Positions 10,883 through 21,600 of a stretch of 64,000 nucleotides of DNA are shown here, in pieces (within the stretch, counting starts at the first letter, position 1; every line of letters begins with the position of its first letter). Source of the DNA: Apodospora peruviana (taxonomy: Eukaryota; Ascomycota; Sordariomycetes; Sordariales; Lasiosphaeriaceae). Under the pieces are notes generated by a model that worked only from the letters and a program-made list of their open reading frames with translations, had not been told where the DNA came from and ran no database searches. The position numbers and the translations under genes were made by a program. The stretch covers positions 2,418,001 through 2,482,000 of the forward strand of contig JAUEDM010000002.1 of the NCBI GenBank assembly GCA_033439685.1, written 5' to 3'.

Positions 10883-13525
10883 ATGGCTTCACCAGTCGAG
10901 ATGCACGAGATGCCACATCGCCCGCCCCCCACGGGCCCAGTCCTGCATATTCAGATGTCGTCCTCGGCACAGACTCCGGCCGATGAATTCGACGAGAAGA
11001 CGATGGACCCTTCCCATTTACAAGCCGACCCAGCCGCCTTCAGTCCCTCGGGGTCGAGGGAGCAAGCCAACCGACTTAACGACGACCTGGAGCTCCTCCG
11101 CGCCGAGCGCGTCGTGTCCCAGCAGGCCCACGACCAAGCAAGTAGACGGTCCCGGTCAAGGAACAGGAGTGATAGGGATCGCCTTGATGACACCTTCAAC
11201 ACAACCGCGGCTCCAGCACAGCCCAAGTCTTCGTCCAAGAAAACATGGCTTACCAGCTTCTGGGATCTGATCAAGAAGTTTCCCCGCGTGTTGCGATATA
11301 TTCTATATGCCATACCGCCAGCCGTCCTCATCCTCATTCCCATATTCCTCGATATATACGGACTAGACAGCACGAGCAAGCCGGTGGGCGGCAACGGTGG
11401 CGTCCAGCTCATGTGGTTCGGCATCTGGCTCGAGGTTATATGGCTCGCCTTCTGGGCCTCCAGAATTGTCTTGTCCATCATGCCACTGATCATGGGCGGG
11501 CTCGCCGACGCCGTTGGCTCAAGCAACCACAAAAAGTGGAAGGATATCGGCCGCCAGCTCGAGTTCCCAACCGCACTCTTCATCTGGCAGCTGGTCATCC
11601 TGGTGTCTTACGATCCCATCCTTAACGACCACCGCGCACTGGGCCCGGATACCGACCCGGATGCCGACCTACCCGACATCACGTGGGTTCGCGTCGTCTA
11701 CAAGGTCGTTATCGCCCTCTTCGTCCTGGCAACCCTCAATTTTTTGGAGAAGATATTAATACAATGGATTGCTGGGAGCTTCCACCTCCGCACCTACTCT
11801 CACCGGATCCGCGAGAACCAGATGCAGATTGATTCCCTCGTGGCCCTTTACTCGTACGCCAAGAACCGCCTCGAGGCTCAAGACCCAGTGTGGGACTCTT
11901 CTGGCGGAGGCGGCTTGTCGTCGGGCAGCCGGACCCCGATGAAGGCCATTCAGAGCAATGCCCGACATGCCTTGAGTAAGGTCGGCAATGCTGCCACTCG
12001 CTTCGCCGGCGACTTCACCGGGAGGCGGACTCTCAAGGGAAACCAATCCCGCAAGGTCGTCGTCGAACTGCTTCGTAACACTGACTCAAGCTATACGCTT
12101 GCACGCGTATTCTACCGCACTTTTGTTGCCCCAGACAAGTCGTCGATAACCATGGAGGACCTGCTGCCGGCCTTTGAGAGTCAGGAGGACGCCGAGGCTT
12201 GCTTCTCCGTCTTTGACAAAGACCTTAATGGCGACATCTCTATGGAGGAGCTTGAAATGGTGTGCAACGAGATACACCTCGAGAAGAAGGCTATTGCGGC
12301 TTCCCTGAAGGATCTCGACTCGGTCATAAAGAAGCTTGACAATGTGTTCATGTTCATCGTAATCGTCATTGTTGTGATTGTCTTTATCAGCATCATTTCC
12401 AACTCAGCCGCGGCTGCCCTGACCTCGACGGGGTCGTTCATCCTTGGCCTGTCGTGGCTGCTTCAGGCCACGGCGCAGGAGTTTCTTCAGGTGTGTCTTG
12501 ACAGCTATTTGCATAAGCGGCCTATTATGAGAGCTATACTGACCTCCTCTTCACAGTCCATCATCTTTGTCTTTGTCAAGCACCCGTTCGACGTCGGTGA
12601 CAGGGTTACGGTCTACGGCAACACGGGTTCCTTGATGAGAGGCGACGACTACTACGTCCTAGAAGTGTCGCTTCTGTACACCGAGTTCAAGAAGATGGAG
12701 GGCCACGTGGTGCAGGCCCCCAACTCGCTCCTCAACACACTCTTCATCCTGAACCAGCGACGCAGCCAGGGACTGGCGGATCCGGTCAACCTGACGCTAC
12801 GCTTCGGCACCACAGAGGCGCAGATCGAGGAGCTCAAGGCGCGCATGCTGGAGTTCTGCTTGCAGAACAAGCGCGACTACGCGCCGAAAATTATTTCGGA
12901 GGTGCGCACCATCGACGAAGTGTACAGCATCAACATGAATATCATCTTTTTTCACAAGAGCAACTACCAGAACGAGCTGCTGCGGCTGACGCGGCATAAC
13001 AAGTTTGCGGTTGAGCTCATGCGCCACATGCACGAGATGGGGCTCCAGGGCCCGCGGGTGGTGCAGCCCGGTGGCATGCGAGAGATGCCTGTGTACTGGT
13101 CGCAGGTCCAGCCGCCGCCGGCGTACAACCAACACCATCCTTATGGACACCAGCAACAGCAGCACCAAACACCGGTCACCTCGGCTCCGCAACCGCCACC
13201 GCCTGCGCCGTCTGCTCGTTCAAATTCGGCCGTCCAACGTATGCGGGGCGACAGCAGGGCAGCCGTGGTCGAGGCAGGACTGGACTTCCAGGACGTGTAC
13301 CAGAACCGAAGTCGAGACGGCGGGATCGTCAGGCTGAGGTCCATCAACCAGTCGCCAAGGGAGGACCTAACCGACGACGGACATGGCGGGATGGGCGAGA
13401 GGCTGGAGAGGCTGGAGTCGGTACCGACCCGGGAGAGCGGGTCGACGAGGCGCAGGATGCATGTGTGGAATCGACCGAGGCGAGAGTCGACGTCCACGGG
13501 GCCACCGGCGGGGAATGTAGTCTAG
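10883..13525 (+). CDS. EF-hand MscS-type mechanosensitive ion channel (Msy1/Msy2-like)
   Basis: Exons 10883-12490 and 12557-13525 give 858 residues. The 66-base intron is in frame and has no stop, so the raw frame reads through it as 880 residues. Splicing joins QATAQEFLQ directly to SIIFVFVKHPFDVGDRV, the uninterrupted MscS core seen in this family. A hydrophilic N-terminus is followed by about four membrane segments (near 137-160, 177-205, 226-245, 272-298). A canonical EF-hand loop DKDLNGDISMEE lies at 445-456. The pore-lining helix and beta domain follow (about 487-620). The tail is disordered and Pro/Gln-rich. The fission-yeast homologues are ER-associated and control Ca2+ entry on hypo-osmotic shock; the same role is inferred here. 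Confidence 0.92.
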   Translation: MASPVEMHEMPHRPPPTGPVLHIQMSSSAQTPADEFDEKTMDPSHLQADPAAFSPSGSREQANRLNDDLELLRAERVVSQQAHDQASRRSRSRNRSDRDRLDDTFNTTAAPAQPKSSSKKTWLTSFWDLIKKFPRVLRYILYAIPPAVLILIPIFLDIYGLDSTSKPVGGNGGVQLMWFGIWLEVIWLAFWASRIVLSIMPLIMGGLADAVGSSNHKKWKDIGRQLEFPTALFIWQLVILVSYDPILNDHRALGPDTDPDADLPDITWVRVVYKVVIALFVLATLNFLEKILIQWIAGSFHLRTYSHRIRENQMQIDSLVALYSYAKNRLEAQDPVWDSSGGGGLSSGSRTPMKAIQSNARHALSKVGNAATRFAGDFTGRRTLKGNQSRKVVVELLRNTDSSYTLARVFYRTFVAPDKSSITMEDLLPAFESQEDAEACFSVFDKDLNGDISMEELEMVCNEIHLEKKAIAASLKDLDSVIKKLDNVFMFIVIVIVVIVFISIISNSAAAALTSTGSFILGLSWLLQATAQEFLQVCLDSYLHKRPIMRAILTSSSQSIIFVFVKHPFDVGDRVTVYGNTGSLMRGDDYYVLEVSLLYTEFKKMEGHVVQAPNSLLNTLFILNQRRSQGLADPVNLTLRFGTTEAQIEELKARMLEFCLQNKRDYAPKIISEVRTIDEVYSINMNIIFFHKSNYQNELLRLTRHNKFAVELMRHMHEMGLQGPRVVQPGGMREMPVYWSQVQPPPAYNQHHPYGHQQQQHQTPVTSAPQPPPPAPSARSNSAVQRMRGDSRAAVVEAGLDFQDVYQNRSRDGGIVRLRSINQSPREDLTDDGHGGMGERLERLESVPTRESGSTRRRMHVWNRPRRESTSTGPPAGNVV

Positions 13526-13762
13526 ATACTGCTCTGCCCTTTTATATTAATGTGGCCTTTGTTTGGTATCTACAGCGAACAGGCGTGCGGGCCGGCTTGT
13601 CTCATGGCTCGGTCCGCCCTTGTCCTATAGTTCATGTTTACTTTTGTTTTTAGAGTCTATGATGTAAAGACAGACATACAGCGACCTACAAATTAATAAT
13701 TAACCACCCCATCTAAACTAATTTATCTAATGTACTCGATGAAGATCGACTGAGATGATAAA

Positions 13763-14662
13763 TCAAGGAACAACAATCCTCTCGCACTTCATGCTGCCCC
13801 CATCCTCCGCGACCGCACAATCCGTCAACCTACCCCCCTGCGCCTGCTGATAAATATTCTTCACTTCTGCCCCCTTCGCATTTACTGTCTCCCCCTTCTC
13901 CGTAGAAACCTTCAGAATCCCAAACTGAACTGCAGTAAAATTCGCTAGGGCGACTGGTATATCCGGCAACCCGGCCAAAAGCAGATCTTCGATCATCCAT
14001 CCCGCTGCCTGTTGATCACATTCCTCCTCCTCAACGGGTGCAGGAAAGCTGTGCTCCGCCACGGCTTTAGGAGAAGTGGTGGTAGTGGTACAGTTCCCAA
14101 AGTTCTCAATCTTCACCATCATCTCCTCAGCAGAGGTAGAGGCAGTTAATCTTACCAGATCCCCGGCCGCGACCGAAAATTTGGCAAATCCGGAGACTGG
14201 GAAGTCAGGTAGGTAGTGGTGCCACGCAAAGGGCGTCTGTTCGCCGCCGAGCGTGCCGTCCCAGACTATGTCGATGCCGAGACGCAGAGACTTTTGGCAA
14301 AGTAAAGAGTCGATTCCTATCTGGAACGAGGCCGCGTAGATGCCTACTGGGTTGTTGGCTGTTGGGCCGGAGGTGGGCATGCAAGCTATGGGTACGCGGA
14401 AGGTTCCTTGTGTGGAGTGGACGGGAGGAGAAGAAAATGAGAGGATGGCGCCCGCGACGGTGGACTCGGATGTTTGTTGACGCTGTATATTTTTGTTGAT
14501 GGATGAACTTGAAGGCGAGCTGTGTGATGCCAGTCTGTGGAGGAGGCGGATTGGTCGCTGTTGCTGGGCGAGGATGTTGGAACCCGTGACGAGACATGTT
14601 GTGAATGAAGCGCAAGTGAGCAGCCATGTCGTGGTGGCGATGAGGGCGGTGGTGGATTTCAT
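13763..14662 (-). CDS. Secreted G1-peptidase-like protein, probably inactive
   Basis: One exon of 299 residues with a hydrophobic signal segment (about residues 5-27). Residues 68-297 follow the layout of the eqolisin/G1 glutamic peptidase family: AGAILSF near the start, VGIYAASFQIGID...CQKSLRLGIDIVWDG, AWHHYLPDFPVSGFAKFSVAAGD, GWMIEDLLL, and a final AVAEDGGSMKC. In active enzymes the catalytic Gln sits in an ILQTG-type motif. Here that position reads SLRLG, so Arg127 replaces Gln. The partner Glu is kept (Glu225 in MIEDLL). It is therefore probably a pseudoenzyme or binding protein. The pro-region is short and Ser-rich with a KNIQRQQ stretch. It is convergent with the MscS gene. The alignment was made by eye. 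Confidence 0.75.
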   Translation of the reverse strand: MKSTTALIATTTWLLTCASFTTCLVTGSNILAQQQRPIRLLHRLASHSSPSSSSINKNIQRQQTSESTVAGAILSFSSPPVHSTQGTFRVPIACMPTSGPTANNPVGIYAASFQIGIDSLLCQKSLRLGIDIVWDGTLGGEQTPFAWHHYLPDFPVSGFAKFSVAAGDLVRLTASTSAEEMMVKIENFGNCTTTTTSPKAVAEHSFPAPVEEEECDQQAAGWMIEDLLLAGLPDIPVALANFTAVQFGILKVSTEKGETVNAKGAEVKNIYQQAQGGRLTDCAVAEDGGSMKCERIVVP

Positions 14663-16150
14663 GGTGTTTTTTCTCTCCCCTTTCCTCCCTTGGAATAAAT
14701 GAAAGAAAAGTTTAATATCGAAATGATATCCGGCAACGCTATCCAGAGGAGGAGGAAGAGTTGGTCATAATTTCTCAGTCAAGTAGTATGGTTTTTATGA
14801 GAATGCGATGAGATGGGATGTGAACAAATGAGTGTGGTAAACAACAAGCAAACACTTTCTCGTATTGACGAACGCCGGTTGTTTGTATAATCTAGAAGAA
14901 AGAAAGAGAAGAGAACAAAGTTGTGTGACGGTACACCGCACCACATACGCCGCATCAGATGCAGATCTCGTTTGTAAGCTAGTGCTCTGTAGGTTCGCTA
15001 CCAACCTGTACAGATCAGATGGAGAAAACAAAACAAGGTATGAGATGAACGAACATGCCGTCCCTTTTGTTTAAAAGACATTTTTACCGGTCTGGTCCGG
15101 AGTACTATTCTGAAATAAAAAGAGCCCCCAACTCATTTATTAGCAAACAACCAACACCACTCAGATCCCCCCTGACCCGGTAACACAAAGCAGACGCCGC
15201 TGATTGATGCGCTCAATTCAACAATGACAAGATCTTTTTAGACTTGTATTAGCTCCTGTCAGTGTCTGACCTTCTTACCAAGCCTACCTGGATATCTAAG
15301 GTCTACCAGTCTTATAGCAAGGTCGTATATACCCCGTAACGTAACTTTAACCTACCTTACCAAGATACGGGGTCTCCCCTTTATGATTCTTCATGCCAAC
15401 GAACCAAACCGACCTACCTATCCTCCATACCTCCCTCCCGCGCGGCCGCCATATCCGCACCTTTACCTCCCCTACCTATTTAATCCAACTCATCTGTTGC
15501 ATTACCTGATTCTCGGTTAGGCCTCGTATCGGTCACCTCGGGTGGGTGTCAGCTGCAAGTGTCAATCGCGCGGGCCAGGCACCGACCTTTTAGTCGAAAG
15601 TTACACCGCAGGACGGACAATATTCCTTTGGTGTGACGATCTTATAAGCAAGGGCAAGGCATTGGCGGCGTAAATCTTTTAGTCCATTCTAGTTGGTTGA
15701 TTGGTTATTTCGTCACAGCAGAGAGTCTGGAAGGAAGCAACTTGTCAAATAAGCTGCCAAGCGCTCACTCAGCAGGGGAAAATGCAAGCTCTCCTTGCTC
15801 GGACTTCTCTTCTTTTGTGCGGCGGCGGCGGTGAGTCTGACGTGAATCCTACGGATATGAACACGAGCAGACAATTAAGCGCCTGATAATTTAACTTCTA
15901 AATGTCTGGTTGTTAGTTGGTAGAATACCGACTTACATACACTGGGTGTGGGAGACGTGAGAAAACGCAGGTAAATATCCTGATGTGACAGACAGCATGT
16001 GAACATCGTGTCCGTCACATGCGCAAGTCTCCAGGCAAGCCGGACGGACACTCAGACCAAAAACCAAGTCAATTATCTCTTATTCCCAAAACAAGCCTGT
16101 AAATATAACAAAGATTGTTCTACATAGATATCAACCATCCAAAACTACCC
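14663..16150. other. Intergenic, no gene seen
   Basis: A region of about 1.5 kb between the G1-like gene's promoter and the 3' end of glucosidase II. It is AT-richer, with scattered CTACC/GGTAG tracts around 15280-15480. The frame at 15701-15886 is short and lacks features. Nothing recognisable as an RNA gene or element was found. Confidence 0.5.
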
Positions 16151-19100
16151 TCAAGCAAATACAACCTTCCAGTCAGCGCCAATCCTCGACCCGACCTTCT
16201 TGATGACCGCAAAGGCCGCCTGGCCCTTGGCGGCGGGTGTATACTCAACGCTCGCCGACCAGGACTTGCCCTCCGACTCAACCGTCACCTCCTTGTTCGC
16301 CCCCAACGAAGCCGGAGCGCCCACAATGATAATCTTGTCGACGCCCACCTCCCGCATCTTCTTCATCCATTGGCCCTCCTTGATGCTCTTGGGGTCGCGG
16401 CCTTCGCCGTCGGTCGACGAAAGCGTCTTGGCAGCCGCATCCAGCACAAATTTGCGGTGGATGTACTGGCCCTTCTCGAAATCAAACGAGTCGCCGTCGT
16501 CAACGTACAAGTCGCCCTCGGCCGACTTCCCGTCCCGGCCGATGGTCACGACAAGCGTGTAGTCATCCCACTTCATGAGCGCGCTCGATCTGCGGGGGCG
16601 ATCGCGCCGGGCAAAGATGTGGCCGCCCTGCATGAGAAGCGGTATCTTGTCCAGAGGAGCGTCAAGAGTGACCTTCTTACCCTTGGCGGTAGAGATGGTA
16701 TTATAGCTAAAGTAGTCGTAGTAGACCTCGTCATCGGGGATCCAAATGTCGACGGATAACTTGTCCTTCTCGGTCACAGGTTTGGCAAGCAGGCCGGTAT
16801 TGCCGACGAAGAACTGGTCATCGATAGCCAAGCCGGCCTCCTCGCCAGGGTGTGTGTAGAACATAGGCTTGATGATTGGGCTACCGTCGACGTTTGCCTG
16901 GCGGAAGGCAGTATACCACGATGGAAGCAGTGTGTAGCGGAGGCGGAGAGCAGCCGTAATGATAGCTGTGTACGGCTCACCAGCGAGGTAAGGCTCGCGG
17001 CGTCGGGCATCAATGTGCGCGTGTCCGCGGAAGAAGGGATAGAAAGCACCAGCCTGGTACCAACGAGTGAGCAGGTCCTTGTCTGGATTACCAAAGAAAC
17101 CACCGACGTCGGCGCCAGAGAAGGGGAATCCTGCGATTCCCTGGCTTAGAACCATGGGAATGGAAGCTTCGAGGTGGTCCCAGGCAGCCTGGTTGTCACC
17201 GGTCCACATGGCGCCAACCCGTTGCGAGCCAGCAAAGAAAGCGCGTGTGAGGACGAACGGGCGCCGAAGCTCGCCGGGCTTGCGCGACGTAACGGCATGG
17301 GCCGTGGCATTATGGAAAGTCATCCCGTTCAGGTTGTGCACGTCGCGGTGCTCCCAGCCTCCGTAGTGGAGGTTATCCTTGGGCATCGTCGTTTCTGGTC
17401 CATTAAACACGGAGGGCTCGTTCATGTCGTTCCAGATCCAAGTGTTCTCCATGGTGCCCTTGAAGGAGTCGTACTTGAATAGCGATGCCCACCACTCGCG
17501 AGCCGCCGGGCTGAAGGCATCGATCCAGTTGGACGAGCCCGGCCAGCACCATCCATCAAAGATGTTTCCTTCCTTGTTCTTCACGGCGTGCTCCTTCGCC
17601 TTGAGCTCGGAGGACACTTGGTAGCCGTCGACATTCTTGATGTGCGGATCGATGATGGTGACCAGCTTCCGGCCGTGGCTGTCCAGCTGCTTGCCCATGC
17701 CGATGGGATCGGGGAAGGTGTGGGAATCCCAGGTAAAGTACTTCTTGTCGTCTGTGTACTCGATATCAAGCCAGATAACGTCGTATGGAATCTTGAACTT
17801 GTCCATCTTGCGATCGACATCCTTGACATCATCGTCCGAGACATAGTTCCAGCGACACTGGTGGTATCCAATGGCAAACTCCTGGGGCATAGCCGAATAA
17901 CCGGTGAGTTCACCGTACTTGCGCGTGATGTCATGGGGTTTGGGGCCGAGGAAGACGAAAACGTCCAAAAGACCACTTTCGGATATCCAGTGAGTGGTGG
18001 TGGTGGTCCTGGCGTTAATGCCTAGAGACAAAGGATTCTTGGACTCTTTCGCCTTGGTGATATCAACCCATGTCTCGGCAGCATTGAGCCAAAAGACGGC
18101 CACGCTAGAATCCTTGCGGTGAGCCTGCATAAAGGGGATGGAGCCGTACAGCGTCATTGGGCTGTCGAGGATGTATTCGAAGACATCTGCGTTGTACATC
18201 CGGTATGGATCCTGGTAGTTGCCTTCGCCTCCACGAGTCTGTTTGAGTGACAGCGGGCCGGCATGGGACGGAATGCCAAAGACGTGCTCGTAGCCAACAA
18301 ATTCGATATCCAGGGCAATGCTCTCAGGGCCGCGGGGCTTCGAGTCAGTGTTGCTCCCAAAGGTCTCGTCCCACCACGTGCTTTCGTCCTCTCCCTTGGG
18401 TTCTTCCTCCTTTTTCTCCTCGCTACCCTTCTCACCTTCCTCCTTCTCCGGCTCGGCCTTCTCAATCTTTGGCCGCCAGTGCTCGACGTTCAGCAGGCCT
18501 TTGTCGTTGAATTTGATCTGGCTTGATCCATCACGCTTGAAGTCAATGGTGAAGGGAGAGAACTTGATGACGGCTTCAAATTTGGAGGAGGGGCCGTATT
18601 GGACTGTGATTTGGGACTTGTCCTCGGAGCCAACCTTGGCGTCCTTGTCAAGGGCCAGTCCACCAACAATAACCCACTGCTCAGCCTCATTATAGCGCTC
18701 CTTTCTCGCCTTGCTGTCGTGTCGCAATTCGATCTCCTTCTTCTGCCTCTTCTCTTCGTCGACAGTGACCCGGGCAGTACCGGATTCCAGGAACGAGATG
18801 GTGAGAGGCAACTTGACGGCGTCACCGTTGTTGTTGATTGTCTTCAGAATGGTAGCGTGGAACTGTCCATCCTTGAAAGACTTGGTCTCGGGGAGGATGT
18901 TGTAGGGCGACTGCCAATGGCCGGAACCGAGCGCATGGTCTGCGAAAGCGCGATTGCGCTTACAGAAGCCTGACTGGTCGCATTTCTTGAAGTCGTGTTC
19001 CTTGACCGACACTTGATGTTGTTAGTATTCAGACCAAACGGCCATCAAGGACAGAGAGAAACCTACCGGCCGGGGTGAAGAGAGCGGAAAATGCAGATAA

Positions 19101-19154
19101 AAGACAAATAAGGGCCGTTCCCGTCCCGACGGACGACTGGCCCGAGACGAGCAT
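16151..19154 (-). CDS. gls2: Glucosidase II alpha subunit (GH31), ER N-glycan trimming
   Basis: Exon 1 is 19067-19154 and exon 2 is 16151-19011, giving 982 residues. Exon 1 is not a long open frame; it supplies the start ATG and signal peptide (MLVSGQSSVGTGTALICLLS). A 55-base intron with donor GTAGGT joins it to the mature N-terminus VSVKEHDFKKCDQ. The protein has the GH31 N-terminal domain, a Glu/Lys-rich loop (EKEEGEKGSEEKKEEEP), and the barrel with WNDMNEPSVF (nucleophile Asp558) and WTGDNQAAW (acid Asp635). The length and CDQSGFCKRNR start are typical of ER glucosidase II, which removes the two inner glucoses from N-glycans in the calnexin cycle with a beta subunit. No C-terminal HDEL is present; retention is through the beta subunit. 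Confidence 0.95.
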
Positions 19155-20355
19155 CTCGGGCGCCCTCAACCAAACACGCTAAACAAGCAAGGAAGCAGAA
19201 GAGGACTTGTGAAGCTACGTCGTTTTACTGTTCATCAAGAGCCAGTCCAATGTCGAGGTATAAATGGGCGTGACGGGCAATTGTTCCCGTACTCGCTGTC
19301 GTCGTCGTGGTCGTCTTCTTGATGTTGTCGAGGGGCACCTCAATGAGTTGGCCACCTTTTAGTTGGCCGGTTAATCCATCCGCCCCTTAAGGACCCTTGC
19401 AGCCACAGCTTCAACCCACATTCCACTGGCAAATAGCTCATTAGCCGCATATTGCCGTTTGCCGCATAACCCCGCGATTGGGTCAGGTCTGTGAACTCAT
19501 CCCGGGGACTTGATAGCTGTCCTGTCTTCATGGTAGCCGCCATGAGGATGGATGTCAATCTTGCAAGGGAATCGTTCGCGGCGCTTAGATCACCTGTTCA
19601 AAGAATGAGATGAAATATATCGCCTGCTTGCTTCTTGAAACGAGAGGGAAGCTCAGATAACTACCTAGGTCACCCGAGCAGTAAAGCTGCAATACGTACT
19701 TTGTGATAATGCATCTTATCTAGCATCTATGCCTTGCCTCCAGACGACCTCAGTCAATCTTGCCATTGTCACCTCAAGCACCGCTCGTATCTGGCCGTTG
19801 CCCTCGTAACATCTTCATCATCTCAATAGGACCACCCAGCGGTATCAGGACCTTCATATGCATCCGGCGAGGACATCAGCTGAACTGCGACCTCAGACCT
19901 GCCACGACACTCCCACATCAACACACCCAACGCAAGCCTCCCATCACACCGCCAGACTGCTTCGGCGCTGCAAGTCCAGACCTCCACGCAAAAGAGCTGG
20001 AGCTACCTAGACACGCTAGATAAGCATGTCTGCAACACCGAAGCCAGAAAACGTCAATCCCGTGTTTGATGTCTGGCGGCAGCCACAGCAGCAGCAACAA
20101 CGACGACAGAAGCATGATAGCCAACCAGAGGTCCGGCCACAACCATGGGCCCCACCGATATTTTTCTTTGGAGCCTGTGGCATCCTCGTAGCTGCTGCTG
20201 CCCTCTTTTACTGGAGCCTCCGCTCCTCACCCACCCTCTGCCAAAATTCCAGCTTGACCTCCCCTTCCCCTCCTCCTTTCTTCAAGACCACCCCGATCTC
20301 TCTACAAACACCGCATTCTTCACAAAATCCTGTCAAATCAGCCAATACCGACAAG
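19155..20355. other. Divergent intergenic region; may encode an NDK N-terminal extension
   Basis: This is the promoter and leader region of glucosidase II (minus) and NDK (plus). From about 19750 it becomes CA/CT-rich, like a fungal 5' leader. The part from 20026 is open in the same frame as the NDK start at 20356 and encodes a transmembrane segment (see the NDK entry and findings). No RNA gene was recognised. Confidence 0.5.
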
Positions 20356-21295
20356 ATGTCTACCTCCGAGCAAACGTAAGGTCTTATTAATATCCTCAGG
20401 GCCCTTACAAGTTTGTCACTCAGGCCGCCGACGAAAATTCAACCCCTCCATTACCCCGCCATCCCATCCGATTTCTCGCCCACGTTACTGCCCAAACAGA
20501 AGTAATTAAGGCTAACCTCCGAACAGCTTCATTGCCATCAAGCCCGATGGTGTCCAGGTAAGCTCCTTCTACAGCGTCTATCTTTAGCCATCTCAGATGC
20601 TAACGGCTGCTGCTACAGCGTGGACTCGTTGGCCCCATCATCTCCCGCTTCGAGAACCGCGGGTAAGCAATGTCTCGACCACAATTCTTCCCCACAATGG
20701 GAATATGACGTGTGTCGTGTCTCTGACGAATTGTCTTTAGCTACAAGCTTGTTGCCATCAAGCTCATTACCCCCGGCAAGGAGCACCTTGAGAAGCACTG
20801 TTTGTCGCCCCGCTGCTCCCTCTCTTCCTCCGTGAGCATGAACTGACGTTGTCTCGCAGATGCCGACCTCAAGGGCAAGCCCTTCTTCCCCGGTCTCATT
20901 GAGTGTATGTGGTTCCTCGCCATACATATAGCCCAAAAGGCTCTGTTGACCCCAGTTGGACAGACATGAATTCCGGCCCCATCTGCGCTATGGTGTGGGA
21001 GGGCATTGATGCCGTCAAGACCGGCCGTGTTCTCCTTGGTGCCACCAACCCCCTTGCCTCTGCCCCTGGCACCATCCGCGGTGAGTCTCCTGCCCATTGA
21101 TTTCCCACATGAGAAAAAAGTGTATGCTAACTCGGTTCCCTCCAATAAGGTGATTACTCGCTCTCCACCGGCCGCAACGTTTGCCACGGCTCCGACAGCG
21201 TCGAGAACGCCAAGAAGGAGATCGCTCTGTGGTTCAAGGATGGCGACCTCGTCAGCTACAAGTCTGCCCAGCACGACTGGATCTACGAGAACTAA
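20356..21295 (+). CDS. ndk1: Nucleoside diphosphate kinase
   Basis: Seven exons: 20356-20375, 20527-20557, 20619-20662, 20741-20799, 20860-20904, 20964-21080, 21150-21295. Together they make 153 residues, exactly the usual NDK length. Landmarks are FIAIKPDGVQRGLVGPIISRF, YKLVAIKL, EHYADLKGKPFF-type motif (here KHYADLKGKPFFPGLIEY), SGPICAMVWEG, LLGATNP, and the phospho-accepting His118 in NVCHGSDSVENAKKEI. It transfers the gamma phosphate from ATP to NDPs. An ATG at 20026 is in frame upstream with no stop before 20356; a long form would add 110 residues including a membrane helix. The 153-residue form is the safe call. It is convergent with the DUF1279 gene. Confidence 0.97.
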
Positions 21296-21600
21296 GCGGC
21301 CCAGTGCTGCTTTTACTCGGACGCGAGCTGACCAATCCAATGGTTACTTGCGACTACTCGGAATATATGCGGTGAACAGATTAGAGCCCGGGTTATCTTG
21401 AAGGGGTTTACCCGGTGGAGGAGACTTCATGTGGCCTTCATTACTCTCGGATGTTGTTGCCCATTTTACGATGAGAAAGAAATATACTGAAATGAACCCA
21501 ACCGTACCGTGCTTACGCTTCCTGACCTGTTCTAGGAGCAATGCTTATCATCATCCAGCGGCAGTCACTCGTCGCCTCATTCTTCTACCTCTTAGGCCTA
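21296..21600. other. Convergent 3' ends, nothing else seen
   Basis: About 300 bases between two converging genes. No coding, RNA or repeat signal is apparent. Confidence 0.4.

Noticed and set aside
16115..16759. Plus-strand 214-residue open frame antisense to glucosidase II alpha
   Set aside because: It lies over the GH31 coding sequence and has the Leu/Arg/Val-rich composition of an antisense shadow; no domain or start context.
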